NCBI RefSeq assembly: GCF_003268775.1
Contig: NZ_QLSU01000011.1
Span: forward strand, 62,001-126,000
Direction: 5' to 3'
Length of the DNA: 64,000 nt
Origin: Paraburkholderia unamae
GTDB taxonomy: Bacteria; Pseudomonadota; Gammaproteobacteria; Burkholderiales; Burkholderiaceae
In this document: piece after piece, positions 17,528-26,312 of the stretch
Position numbering within the stretch: position 1 is the first letter of the stretch
How the letters are laid out: each line of letters begins with the position of its first letter
Position numbers and translations under genes: made by a program
The notes under the pieces: generated by a model
The model's input: the letters and a program-made list of their open reading frames with translations, nothing else
Database searches by the model: none
What the model was told of the DNA's origin: nothing

Positions 17528-17669
17528 CGCAGCGGGGGGCGCGAGCCGGTCGGAGAGTTGTCGAGTTGACCCTTGTCAGCATACGCCGTTGGCGCGCGAC
17601 ATGCAGCACATGGCGCGGCAGCGGCGTTGCACTGCACGATTTCGAGGTGCGCAAGTTTCGTGCGCGCGG

Positions 17670-17705
17670 CTCAGGGTGCACTCAGGGCGCACTCAGGGCG
17701 CTCAG
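17670..17705. repeat. 11-bp tandem repeat at the 3-prime end of the HAD gene
   Basis: CTCAGGGYGCA is repeated at 17670 and 17681 and continues partially at 17692 and 17701, about 3.3 copies. The last partial copy contains the stop codon of the HAD phosphatase gene. It is probably a slippage product. Confidence 0.6.
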
Positions 17706-18376
17706 TCGCGCGCACAGATTTCGTCGAGATGGGCGAGCAGATCGGCGGGATCTTCGTACACGCGCAGCGCGCCCGCGCGCTCCAGTTCCTCGGTGCCGTA
17801 GCCGCCAGACTGCAAGCCCACGCCGAGCGCGCGGCAGCGCTGCGCGGCGAGCATGTCCCAGACGCTGTCGCCTACCACGATGCAACGCTCGATCGGCACG
17901 TTCAGGCGCAGGGCCGCGCCCACGAAAAGATCGGGGTCGGGCTTGGCGTGGCGCACTTCGTCGCGCGTGACGACGGTGGTGACGGCCGGGTCCACGCCGA
18001 GCGCCTGGAGGTTCACGGAAGCCGTGGCGAGCCGCCCGCTCGTGGCGATGGCCCACGGCACCTGCGCGGCGGTGAGCGCGTCGAGCAGCGCGCGTGCGCC
18101 GGGCAGCGGGCGCACCTGGTCGGAGTGGCGGCGATAGGCGTCGGCGTGCAGTTGCTGGAGCCGGGCGATGCGCTCCGGCGAGATGGCCTCGTGCGTCTCG
18201 CGCAGCAACTGGTTCATGAACAGGCCGCCGCTCATGCCGATGCGGCGATGGATGCGCCACACCGAAAGCTCGATGCCGTCCGCGTCGAGGGCTTCCTTCC
18301 ACGCGAGCACGTGCTGGTAGACGCTGTCGACGAGCGTGCCGTCGAGGTCGAACAAGAATGCCGTTTCGGTGCGCAT
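17702..18376 (-). CDS. HAD-superfamily phosphatase (PGMB/GPH type)
   Basis: 224 residues from the ATG at 18376, which follows GGAG. HAD motif I is FDLDGTLVDS (nucleophile Asp10, acid/base Asp12), motif II IATSGR, motif III K in RHAKPDPDLF, and motif IV GDSVWDM. A helical cap lies between motifs I and II. It resembles phosphoglycolate phosphatase and beta-phosphoglucomutase-like enzymes; the substrate cannot be fixed. It lies downstream of and on the same strand as the trehalase gene, about 120 bases away. Confidence 0.85.
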   Translation of the reverse strand: MRTETAFLFDLDGTLVDSVYQHVLAWKEALDADGIELSVWRIHRRIGMSGGLFMNQLLRETHEAISPERIARLQQLHADAYRRHSDQVRPLPGARALLDALTAAQVPWAIATSGRLATASVNLQALGVDPAVTTVVTRDEVRHAKPDPDLFVGAALRLNVPIERCIVVGDSVWDMLAAQRCRALGVGLQSGGYGTEELERAGALRVYEDPADLLAHLDEICARD

Positions 18377-18494
18377 GGGGAACTCCGGACGGTTGGCGGC
18401 GGGGAGTGCAAATGCGGGCAATACGCTGCGGTACGGCAAAAAGTGTACGCCCGACACGCTGCGCGCGCCCTGTGAAGGCGCGCGCAGCGCTCGC

Positions 18495-20438
18495 TTACGG
18501 AGCGCTGGCTGGCGCAGCCGCGTTCGCCGCAGGGGAGCCGCCCCGCGCACCCTGCGCGGAAGCAGGACCTTGGGCAGAAGCGGCAGCGGCGGGCGGATAC
18601 ATCTGAAGCAGCACGCGCAGCACGCCATTGGTCCAGCCGAAGCCGTCCTGCAACGGATATTCGCCGCCGCCCGCCGAGGACGCCTTCGTGGCCGAAGCAC
18701 TCACGTCGTATTTCTCGACCAGTTTGTGCGTGCGCTCGTAGTAGGCGAGATTCGTCGCGATCCAGCGGGTGGCGATTTCCTGCGCGAGGGCCTGCTCGCC
18801 GTAGCGGCGCAGCCCCATCACCGCGAGATATTGCAGCGGCGCCCAGCCGTTGGGCTCGTCCCACTGCTGGCCCGTGGCGACCTGGGTGGTGGCGAGGCCG
18901 CCCGGGCGCAGCAGGCCGGCGCGCACGGCGGCGGCCACGTCCTGCGCCTGGGATCGGGTCGCGACGCCCGCATAAAGCGGGTACAGCGTTGCCGCCGTGA
19001 GCCGGTGCGTGAGCGTGCGGTGCGCGAAGTCGTAGTCGCTGAACGCGTGCAGTTGCGGATCCCAGAGCACGCGGTCGATGGCGTCGGCGCGTTGCTGGGC
19101 GCGCTTCGTCATCAATTGGGCTTCGCGCGCGTCGCCCTTGAGGCCGTAGGCTTTCGCGAGCGTACGCTCGAGGATCACCATCAGCGAATTGAGGTCCACG
19201 GGCGCGAGCGAGGTCACGTCGATGGTCGCGAGCGTGCGGCCGTCGGCGAGCCAGCGCGAGCTGTAATCCCAACCCGTTTCCGCGCCCGCGCGCAGGTTGC
19301 GCCAGAGGTCCGAGGCGTCGCGCTGCGGCGTCGCGCGCGCCGTGAGGATGTCCTCGCGATACGACTCGTCGCGCGGGCGGTTGCGCGCGTCCCAGTAGCG
19401 GTTGAGCAGCGTGCCGTCGGGCAGGCGCACCACATGGCGCGCGGCATGGCCGGGCTTGAGCGTTTGCGCGCCCGCCATCCAGTAGTCGTATTCCTTGCGC
19501 AATTGCGGCAGGTAGCGCAGGTAGACGGCGTCGCCGTCCTTTTCCGCGACGAGGCTCACCATCTGCGCGAAAAACGGCGGCTGCGAGCGGCTCAGGTAAT
19601 ACGTGCGATTGCCGTTCGCGATGTGCCCGTAGCGGTCGATCAGCGCGGCGAAGTTGTTCAGCTCGTCGAGCGCGAGTTCGTGGCGGCCGCTCGCCTCCAG
19701 CCCGAGCATGATGAAGTACGAGTCCCAGTAGTAGATCTCGTTGAAGCGCCCGCCCGGCACGACATACGCATAGGGCAGCGGCAGCAGCGACGAATACGGG
19801 TTCGGCTTCGCGTCGGGGCGGCGGCTCAGCACGTTCCAGAGCGTGTCGATATGGCCGACCACGTCCTGGTTCGGATCGGAAACATAGTGGTCCCCGGTTT
19901 GCGCCGGGGCGGTGAAGTTCTGGTTCACGAACTGCGTGAGCGCGGCCTTGTGCGCGGCGGCGTCGCGGTCGGCGGCGTGCTGTGCGCGCCAGCGTTCGTA
20001 GGCCGCCGTGATCTGGCCGGGACGCTCGTTCGGCAGCATGTCGGCGAACGTTTTGCTGTCGGGGAAGATTTGCGCGAGCTGGACGTCGTGGTAGAGGCGG
20101 CCGTACAGGTCCGCGGGCGTGGCGGGCTGGTTTTCCTTGGCGGCGGCGTGCTGCTCGGGCGTGTGAACCGGCTTTGCCGATTCTGCGGATTTTGCCGATT
20201 TTGCCGATTGCGCGGACGGTTGTAATTCCTGCCCACTGGCTTGCACGGGCGCGGAAGCGACGGTGGAGGCGGCTGCGGCCTGGACTTCGGCCGCGCCGGC
20301 GTCGTTGGCGAGCGCAAGCGTGAGACTCAGCGCGGCTGCGAATGAGGCTGCGAATGAAGCGGCAAGCGAAGCTGTAAGCGGTGCGAAACGGTGTTTCGTT
20401 CTGGGATTGGCGGACTGGGAGCGGAGCGGAAAAGGCAT
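18495..20438 (-). CDS. treA: Periplasmic alpha,alpha-trehalase (GH37)
   Basis: About 647 residues from the ATG at 20438. An in-frame upstream Met at 20537 gives a poorer N-terminus. The start is followed by a signal peptide with an Ala-rich core, then a low-complexity linker that includes short SAK repeats. The two trehalase signatures are present: PGGRFNEIYYWDSYF in the middle and QWDEPNGWAPLQY near the C-terminal third, the latter containing the acidic catalytic region. It hydrolyses trehalose to two glucose molecules in the periplasm. The C-terminus has an Ala/Gly/Pro-rich tail beyond the catalytic domain. Divergent from pobA. Confidence 0.9.
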   Translation of the reverse strand: MPFPLRSQSANPRTKHRFAPLTASLAASFAASFAAALSLTLALANDAGAAEVQAAAASTVASAPVQASGQELQPSAQSAKSAKSAESAKPVHTPEQHAAAKENQPATPADLYGRLYHDVQLAQIFPDSKTFADMLPNERPGQITAAYERWRAQHAADRDAAAHKAALTQFVNQNFTAPAQTGDHYVSDPNQDVVGHIDTLWNVLSRRPDAKPNPYSSLLPLPYAYVVPGGRFNEIYYWDSYFIMLGLEASGRHELALDELNNFAALIDRYGHIANGNRTYYLSRSQPPFFAQMVSLVAEKDGDAVYLRYLPQLRKEYDYWMAGAQTLKPGHAARHVVRLPDGTLLNRYWDARNRPRDESYREDILTARATPQRDASDLWRNLRAGAETGWDYSSRWLADGRTLATIDVTSLAPVDLNSLMVILERTLAKAYGLKGDAREAQLMTKRAQQRADAIDRVLWDPQLHAFSDYDFAHRTLTHRLTAATLYPLYAGVATRSQAQDVAAAVRAGLLRPGGLATTQVATGQQWDEPNGWAPLQYLAVMGLRRYGEQALAQEIATRWIATNLAYYERTHKLVEKYDVSASATKASSAGGGEYPLQDGFGWTNGVLRVLLQMYPPAAAASAQGPASAQGARGGSPAANAAAPASAP

Positions 20439-20581
20439 GGGCGCGGTGTTCTTGGTGACGGGGAGCGCGCGAACGCCCAGGTGGCGGGCGCAGGCGAAGC
20501 GTGCCGATGAGCAATTTCCGTTCCGCGCGAGCGCCACAGCTTTGTCACGTTATTCGAAATCGGGATAGTCCATATTCGCCA

Positions 20582-20598
20582 TATCGCGTTGCGCGATA
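20582..20598. promoter_or_regulatory. Inverted repeat upstream of pobA
   Basis: TATCGCG-TTG-CGCGATA lies 64 bases before the pobA start in the treA-pobA divergent region. It is a plausible operator, but no regulator gene is adjacent to support this. Confidence 0.35.
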
Positions 20599-20661
20599 AC
20601 GGACCCTGCGGCGAAACTTGCCAAAAATCAATTCAAGCAACGCCGCATTCAGGAGACATCC

Positions 20662-21834
20662 ATGCGCACCCAGGTTGGCATCATCGGCGCAGGGCCCGCG
20701 GGCCTGCTTCTTTCCCATCTTCTGCACCTTCGCGGCATCGACTCGGTCGTGCTGGAGCTGCGCGGCCGCGAGCAGATCGAATCGACCATTCGTGCCGGCG
20801 TGCTTGAGCAAGGCACGATGGACGTGCTCACCGAAGCCGGCGTCGGCGCGCGCATGCAGGCCGAAGGCGCGGTGCATCACGGCTTCGAGCTGGCGTTCGA
20901 AGGCAAGCGCCGCCGCATCGATCTCACCGGCCTCACCGGCAAGGCCATCACCGTCTATGCGCAGCACGAAGTGCTCAAGGACCTCGTGGCCGCGCGCGTG
21001 GCCGCGGACGGCAAGCTGTTCTTCAACGTGTCGAACACGTCGATTCACGACATCGAAAGCAATTCGCCGTCGATCCGCTTCACGCACGAAGGCGAAGCAC
21101 ACCAACTGCACTGCGACTACGTGATCGGTTGCGACGGTTTTCACGGCGTGTCGCGCGCCGCGATTCCGGCGTCGCTGCGCCAGGATTACGAGCGCGTGTT
21201 CCCGTTCGGCTGGTTCGGCATTCTCGCCGAGGCGCCGCCCACCTCCGACGAGCTGATCTACGCGCGCCACGAGCGCGGCTTCGCGCTCATCAGCACGCGC
21301 TCGCCGAACGTGCAGCGCATGTATTTCCAGTGCGATCCGAAGGACAACGTCGACAACTGGTCCGACGACCGCATCTGGGCCGAGCTGCACGCGCGCGTCG
21401 ATTCGCTCGAAGGCCATCGGGTCGTGGAGGGCAAGATCTTCCAGAAGAACATCGTGGGCATGCGCAGCTTCGTTTCCACGACGATGCAGCACGGCCGCCT
21501 CTTTCTCGCGGGCGACGCGGCGCATATCGTGCCGCCCACGGGCGCGAAGGGCCTGAATCTCGCGGTGTCGGACGTGCGCGTGCTGACCGCCGCGCTCGTG
21601 GCCTTCTACAAGGAGAGCCGCACCGATCTGCTCGACGCCTATAGCGAAACGGCGCTGCGCCGCATCTGGCGCGCGGAGCATTTCTCGTACTGGATGACGC
21701 GCATGATGCACCGCCTCGACGACGCCTCGCCGTTCGAGCAGCGCTTGCAGGTCGCGGAACTGGAGCATGTCACCACGTCGCGCGCCGCCGCCACGGCGAT
21801 GGCCGAGAACTATGTGGGCGCGGTCGCGGTGTAA
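20662..21834 (+). CDS. pobA: 4-hydroxybenzoate 3-monooxygenase
   Basis: 390 residues, close to the 394 of the Pseudomonas enzyme. GIIGAGPAG at the N-terminus binds FAD; Arg44 in STIRAGVLEQ is the conserved flavin/NADPH-region residue; DYVIGCDGFHGVSR is the DG motif; GDAAHIVPPTGAKGLNLA is the second FAD motif. It converts 4-hydroxybenzoate to protocatechuate with NADPH and oxygen, feeding the beta-ketoadipate pathway. GGAGAC precedes the ATG. The usual pobR regulator gene is not next to it; the divergent neighbour is trehalase. Confidence 0.95.
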   Translation: MRTQVGIIGAGPAGLLLSHLLHLRGIDSVVLELRGREQIESTIRAGVLEQGTMDVLTEAGVGARMQAEGAVHHGFELAFEGKRRRIDLTGLTGKAITVYAQHEVLKDLVAARVAADGKLFFNVSNTSIHDIESNSPSIRFTHEGEAHQLHCDYVIGCDGFHGVSRAAIPASLRQDYERVFPFGWFGILAEAPPTSDELIYARHERGFALISTRSPNVQRMYFQCDPKDNVDNWSDDRIWAELHARVDSLEGHRVVEGKIFQKNIVGMRSFVSTTMQHGRLFLAGDAAHIVPPTGAKGLNLAVSDVRVLTAALVAFYKESRTDLLDAYSETALRRIWRAEHFSYWMTRMMHRLDDASPFEQRLQVAELEHVTTSRAAATAMAENYVGAVAV

Positions 21835-21851
21835 GGTAAGCGCTGCGAATG

Positions 21852-21894
21852 AAAAGGCCGTGCGGGTTTGCGACCCGCACGGCCTTTTGTTTTG
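21852..21894 (+). terminator. Intrinsic terminator after pobA
   Basis: AAAAGGCCGTGCGGGT (21852-21867) pairs with 21873-21888 around TTGCG, followed by GTTTT. The A-run on the 5-prime side lets it also serve the convergent Ldh2 gene. Confidence 0.88.
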
Positions 21895-21910
21895 GGCAAC
21901 GCAGGTCCGC

Positions 21911-22963
21911 TCAAAGCGGCGCGAGCGGCGCGACGCCCAGTTCGCTCGCCAGATCGGCGAAGGGCTTGCGCACGGAATCGGGCAGCACGATGGTCTGCAT
22001 GTGCCGCGCGCGATTTTCCGCTTCGTACTGCCCCGGATACTGCACCGGTTGTGCGGGGTCCTGGGGCGGGCAACTGAGCAGATAGTCGAGGAACGCTTCG
22101 ACCTGCTGCGAGCGCCAGGTCGTGTTGAAGTCCACCTGCGGGTCGAGCACCAGCGCGAACATATTGTTGGTAGCGACGCCATTGCGCGGATTGTCGGGGT
22201 GGATCGTGCCGCCGCCCGAGAGCACGCCCGCGAGCAGCTCCGCCACGAGCCCGAGCGCGTAGCCCTTGTGCAGACCGAACGGCAGCAGCGCGCCGGGCGG
22301 GTTGGCGAACACCACGTTCGGGTCGGTGGTCGGCTGGCCGTTGGCGTCGATCAGTGAGTTTTCCGGCGCTTCGAGGCCGTTTTCGGCGAGCACGCGCGCC
22401 TTGTTGACGGCGATCGCGCTGGTGGCGATATCCACCACGAAAGGCGGCCGCCCGCCCGGCAGCGGCCCCGCGAAGCACAGCGGATTGGTCGTGAGGCGCG
22501 CCTCGCGTCCGCCGAACGGCGCGACGATCGGCGGCCGGTTGACCACGTTGGTGAAGGCCAGCAGCACATAACCTTGCGCCGCGACCATTTCGCCGTAGTG
22601 GCCCATGCGCCCGAGATGGTGGCTGTGGCGCAGCGTCACGATGCACTGGCCGTGCTCGCGCACGCGCGCGATGGCGTCGTCGATCACGACCTTGCCCACG
22701 TGCTGGCCGAAGCCGCTGTGGCCGTCGTAGGCGATCAGGCTGCCGCGGTCCACCACGCGTTCGGCGCGGCCGTCGGGCGTGACGAAGCCCGCGGCCAGCA
22801 CGCGCCGGTAGTTCGGCAGGATCGAGAGACCGTGGCTCGCGTAGCCCACGCGGTCGGATTCGATCAGGTGATCGGCGACGTCGGCGGCGATGTCCGCGGG
22901 CACCGAGACTTGCGTGAGCACGGCCGTGGCGTAGCGGCGTGCGTCATCGATATTGACTTCCAT
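21911..22963 (-). CDS. Malate/L-lactate/ureidoglycolate-type dehydrogenase (Ldh2 family)
   Basis: 350 residues. The family blocks are visible: SHGLSILPNYRRVLAAGFV, TLRHSHHLGRMGHYGEMVA (with the family His), ARLTTNPLCFAGP, DIATSAIAVNKARVLAENG and LLPFGLHKGYALGLVAELLA. Members oxidise alpha-hydroxy acids such as L-malate, (2R)-3-sulfolactate or ureidoglycolate with NAD(P). The adjacent upstream gene is a dicarboxylate-type transporter 39 bases away on the same strand, so a dicarboxylate or related hydroxy acid is the likely substrate. The exact substrate is open. Confidence 0.85.
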   Translation of the reverse strand: MEVNIDDARRYATAVLTQVSVPADIAADVADHLIESDRVGYASHGLSILPNYRRVLAAGFVTPDGRAERVVDRGSLIAYDGHSGFGQHVGKVVIDDAIARVREHGQCIVTLRHSHHLGRMGHYGEMVAAQGYVLLAFTNVVNRPPIVAPFGGREARLTTNPLCFAGPLPGGRPPFVVDIATSAIAVNKARVLAENGLEAPENSLIDANGQPTTDPNVVFANPPGALLPFGLHKGYALGLVAELLAGVLSGGGTIHPDNPRNGVATNNMFALVLDPQVDFNTTWRSQQVEAFLDYLLSCPPQDPAQPVQYPGQYEAENRARHMQTIVLPDSVRKPFADLASELGVAPLAPL

Positions 22964-23002
22964 GAGCGGCCTCCCTGGCGGTAACAGGTTGGAGTGCGGC
23001 GT

Positions 23003-24499
23003 TCAGATCCAGCCCAGCCAGCGCCACCACGTCGCGGCGAACAGCAGCAGGAGCAGGTAGCCGACTATCGTGAGCACGATGCCTACGCGCGCGAACTGCT
23101 TCGCCGTGAAGGTTTCCGTGGCGAGGCACACCATGTTTTGCGGCGCGTTGATCGGCAGGATGAAGCCGAAGCTCACGACGAAGCCGAGCAGCATCGTGAG
23201 CCCGAGCCGGTTGAAGTCGCCCTGCATGGACTGGAGCACCGACACCAGAATCGGCAACATGGCGGAGGTGAGCGCCGTGGCGCTCGCAAAACCGAGGTGA
23301 ATGAGGATGAGGAAGGCCGAGAGAATCGCGAAGGCCATGAACGGGCTGGCGGTGTCGAGCCCCGTGTGGTGCGCGACGAGGTCGCCGAGCCACTGGCCCG
23401 CCTTCGTCGTGAGCAGCGCCGTGCCGAGGCTGATGCCCACGCCGAACACGATCACCGTGCCCCAGGGAATGCGGTTCTGCACGGTCTTCCAGTCCATCAC
23501 GCCAAAGCGCGGCAACAGCAGCAGCACGAGGCCCACGTAAGTGACGGAAGTGGTGTCGAAGGGGTGCAGCTTGCCTTCGGTCGCCCAGAAACACAGCAAG
23601 CCGATGGCGACGCCCAGCAGGCGCTTTTGCGGGCCCGTCATGGGGCCGAGTTCGCGCAGCGACGCTTCGACGGCTTCCTTGCCGCCCGCGATCGCGTCGG
23701 CTTCCGGCGGCATCATCTTGAGCACGATGACAAGCAGCGCCACCGACATCACGATCGCCCACGGCGCACCCGCGATGAGCCAGTCGAGCCAGGTGACGCG
23801 CGCGCCGAGCATCTTGTCCATGAAGCCCACGGTGAGCAGGTTCTGCGCGGCGGCGGTCTGGATGCCGACGTTCCAGATGCTGGTGGCCTCGGCCACCACG
23901 ATCATGATGCCCGCCGCGATATTCGAGCGCTTGTCCACGCCGAACGCGGAAATCACGCCCACCATGATCGGCACGACGCAGGCGCTGCGCGCGGTGGCGC
24001 TCGGCACGACGAGCGAGAGCACGATGGTCACGGCGATGGCGCCGATCAGGATGCGCCGCGTGGTGGTGCCGATGAGCGAGAGCGTGACGAGCGCGATGCG
24101 CCGGTCGAGGCCCGTGACGGTCATCGCCGCCGAGATGAACAGGGCGCCCGCCACGAGCGCGAGCGCGGAGTTGGAGAAGCCCGCGAGCGCCATGGTGATG
24201 GCCTTGTTGGTGCCATACATGACGGCTGGGTTCTCGATGGTGGGCGCGGTGCCCACGAGAAACGCCATGAGCGAGGTGATGATGATGGCGCTCGCCTCGT
24301 ACGACACGGCCTCGGTGAGCCACACGACCACGGCGAAGGCGAGGATGGCGAGCATGCGCTGTCCGGCGGGTGGCAGGCTCGCGGGCAGGGGCAGCACAAG
24401 TACGACGACGAGGGCGATCACGCCCGCGATCAGGCCCACAGGTATGCCTTTTTTCTGCGGCCCGGCGCTTGCGTTGGCGGCCGGCTGGGGTGCGTTCAT
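23003..24499 (-). CDS. DASS/SLC13-family anion transporter
   Basis: 498 residues, about 12 membrane segments. Blocks such as FLVGTAPTIENPAVMYGTNKA, LSLVVPSATARSACVVPIMV, AEATSIWNVGIQTAAAQNLL and GFILPINAPQNMVC fit divalent anion:sodium symporters or 2-oxoglutarate/malate translocators. It acts in the inner membrane. The start at 24499 follows GGAGTC; the open frame upstream is not protein-like. It is co-directional with the Ldh2 dehydrogenase and probably imports that enzyme's substrate. Confidence 0.87.
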   Translation of the reverse strand: MNAPQPAANASAGPQKKGIPVGLIAGVIALVVVLVLPLPASLPPAGQRMLAILAFAVVVWLTEAVSYEASAIIITSLMAFLVGTAPTIENPAVMYGTNKAITMALAGFSNSALALVAGALFISAAMTVTGLDRRIALVTLSLIGTTTRRILIGAIAVTIVLSLVVPSATARSACVVPIMVGVISAFGVDKRSNIAAGIMIVVAEATSIWNVGIQTAAAQNLLTVGFMDKMLGARVTWLDWLIAGAPWAIVMSVALLVIVLKMMPPEADAIAGGKEAVEASLRELGPMTGPQKRLLGVAIGLLCFWATEGKLHPFDTTSVTYVGLVLLLLPRFGVMDWKTVQNRIPWGTVIVFGVGISLGTALLTTKAGQWLGDLVAHHTGLDTASPFMAFAILSAFLILIHLGFASATALTSAMLPILVSVLQSMQGDFNRLGLTMLLGFVVSFGFILPINAPQNMVCLATETFTAKQFARVGIVLTIVGYLLLLLFAATWWRWLGWI

Positions 24500-24918
24500 G
24501 ACGATGACTCCATGTTGGGCATGCATGTGGCGCGCCGATGTGAAGCGCGTGCAGCGTCGATGGGGCGGTCTTGCTGGTTGCGATGCTGTTTGACGTGCGG
24601 TTGCCGGATGAAGCGGCGCGATCGCTTCGCGGATGGTACTGCCATTCGACTGATGAAGCGTTTGGGGTGTCCGGCGCGGGCGTGCGGGAGCCGGCGGGAG
24701 AGGCATGCGAACAGCGCAAGAGTGGCGCAAGAATGGCGCACGAATGGCGCAATCAGCGCGATTTACGTGTCGTGGCGCAGAGGGGTGGCTGGAGCCAGAG
24801 GCGTTCGAGGCGGCGCGAGGGCCGCTTCGAACGCATGCAGAATGCTTTGACTACGCGAGAAAGAGCGCGTGAACGACCAGGTGCTGCGCGCGATGATCGC
24901 GCGCGGCGGCGATGCGCC
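24500..24918. other. Gene-free stretch
   Basis: About 420 bases between the divergently ordered end of the DUF4148 gene and the DASS gene start, both on the minus strand. It must hold the DASS promoter, but I see no strong minus-35/minus-10 pair, hairpin or conserved ORF. Confidence 0.4.
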
Positions 24919-25260
24919 TTACTGGCTCGCGCCGGCGGCTGCGTTGGCTTTCTTCTGTGCGTCCTGGAGGTTCTGCGGATAGTTCGGGTCGTTCAGAGCC
25001 GGCTTGTAGCCCGCGTCTTCCAGCTTCTTCAGCTCGGCGGTGTTCTTCGCGCGGGCGGCCTTGCGTTCGGCCTTGTGCTGCGCTTTGGCTTGCGCCTTGG
25101 CCTGCTTCTTCTGCTCCTTGGCGGTGAGCGGTTGCGAGGCGGCGGCCTCGGCGGCTGCCGGTGCGCTGGCTTCGGTTTGTGCGAATGCCGGCGCGGCGGC
25201 GCCGATCAGGAATGCGGCGGTCGCCGCGGCGAGAGCGAGCTTGCTGGTGGTGGAGCGCAT
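24919..25260 (-). CDS. Small exported DUF4148-like protein
   Basis: 113 residues. There is a clear signal peptide (ALAAATAAFLIGAAAPAFAQ), a charged Lys/Ala-rich middle (EQKKQAKAQAKAQHKAERKA, probably helical), and the C-terminal block ELKKLEDAGYKPALNDPNYP. That block matches the DUF4148 motif typical of Burkholderiaceae periplasmic proteins. AGGGG precedes the ATG. Function unknown. Confidence 0.75.
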   Translation of the reverse strand: MRSTTSKLALAAATAAFLIGAAAPAFAQTEASAPAAAEAAASQPLTAKEQKKQAKAQAKAQHKAERKAARAKNTAELKKLEDAGYKPALNDPNYPQNLQDAQKKANAAAGASQ

Positions 25261-25435
25261 CAAATCCCCTAATGATTGGTTTGTACGGCTTGCCCAGGGC
25301 TGGGCGGCCGGGCGGGCCGTATGTGCTGCATACCCGGCTCGCCCGGCAAACAATGTATACGATCCACGTTAAAGACGGTAGCAAGCGCAGACCCTGGCAC
25401 GCGGCGAGGGCGGCCCGGCGCCTGGAGCCCGGAGT

Positions 25436-26113
25436 CTAGAGCTTCGCGGCGGCGGCCGCGACGATGCGCGCGCGCTCGGCGAGCGAGGCAGCTGATTGCG
25501 CGCGCAACCTTTCCACGATCGCGCGCGGGGCGGTGGCGGGGTCGCCCGCGTCGAAGGGCGGCGCCGGCGCATATTCGAGTTCCAGCTGGAGCGCCTGGGC
25601 GGCCTCTACGCCGATCAGCTCCGCGGCCAGCGTCAATGCGAAATCGATGCCCGCGGTGATGCCGCCGCCGGTCAGCACGTTGCCGTCGCGCACCACGCGC
25701 GCCTTCACGGGCAGCGCGCCCAGCGGCTCCAGCAGTTCGTGAAAGGCCCAGTGCGTGGTCGCGCGCCGCCCGCGCAGCAGCCCGGCTGCGCCGAGCACGA
25801 GCGCGCCCGTGCAAACCGAGGTGACATAGCGCGCCTCGCTCGCCTGGCGGCGCAGGAAGGCGAGCGTCTCGTCATCGGGAATCAGTTGCCCGACGCCGCT
25901 GCCGCCCGGCACGCAGATCACGTCGAGGGGCGGGCAGTCGTCGAAGGTCGTGTCCGGCGTGAGCGTGAGGCCGGTGCTGGAGCGTACGGGTTCGAGCGTT
26001 TTCCAGATGAGCCGCGCCTGCGTGTCGGGCATCGAGGCGAGCACGTCATAGGGGCCGGTGAGGTCGAGTTGCTGGACGTTGGGAAAGACGAGAAAGCCGA
26101 TTTGCAGCGCCAT
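25436..26113 (-). CDS. inhA: Isonitrile hydratase-like DJ-1/PfpI protein
   Basis: 225 residues. The sequence reads MALQIGFLVFPNVQQLDLTG at the start and has the nucleophile elbow SVCTGALVLGAAG with Cys101. Position, spacing and many flanking residues (VRSSTGLTLTPD, FDDCPPLDVICVPGG, GGGITAGIDFALTLAAEL) closely follow the isonitrile hydratase InhA of Pseudomonas as I recall it; InhA hydrates isonitriles to N-substituted formamides and uses Cys101. It is not an AraC-type regulator because no HTH domain follows. Divergent from the POT transporter. Confidence 0.72.
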   Translation of the reverse strand: MALQIGFLVFPNVQQLDLTGPYDVLASMPDTQARLIWKTLEPVRSSTGLTLTPDTTFDDCPPLDVICVPGGSGVGQLIPDDETLAFLRRQASEARYVTSVCTGALVLGAAGLLRGRRATTHWAFHELLEPLGALPVKARVVRDGNVLTGGGITAGIDFALTLAAELIGVEAAQALQLELEYAPAPPFDAGDPATAPRAIVERLRAQSAASLAERARIVAAAAAKL

Positions 26114-26312
26114 GGAGTGTCCCCGATCAAGGTTTGGGTATCGTAAAAAGCCGGCGGCGTGCCGGGCGGACGGGAATCACTGTAGCCTTGCGCGGGCGCG
26201 CTACCGTGCCAAAAACGCTGCAAAAACTGCCAGCGGCGCACGCTGCGCGCAACGCCCGGTGCGCGTGCGTACAATCGCGCGCAATGCAGGACCGCGACAG
26301 GAAACAAGCGCC

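Noticed and set aside
14789..17569. 926-codon open frame on the plus strand
   Set aside because: It is antisense to the histidine kinase and glycosyltransferase genes, rich in Arg/Gly/His with no domain; a typical high-GC shadow.
18232..20514. 760-codon open frame on the minus strand
   Set aside because: It is a frame-shifted shadow of the trehalase and HAD genes; the real genes lie in the other frame with clear motifs.
22944..24752. 602-codon and 618-codon open frames over the transporter gene
   Set aside because: Both have biased His/Arg composition and no hydrophobic pattern; the DASS transporter in the other frame has clear membrane segments.
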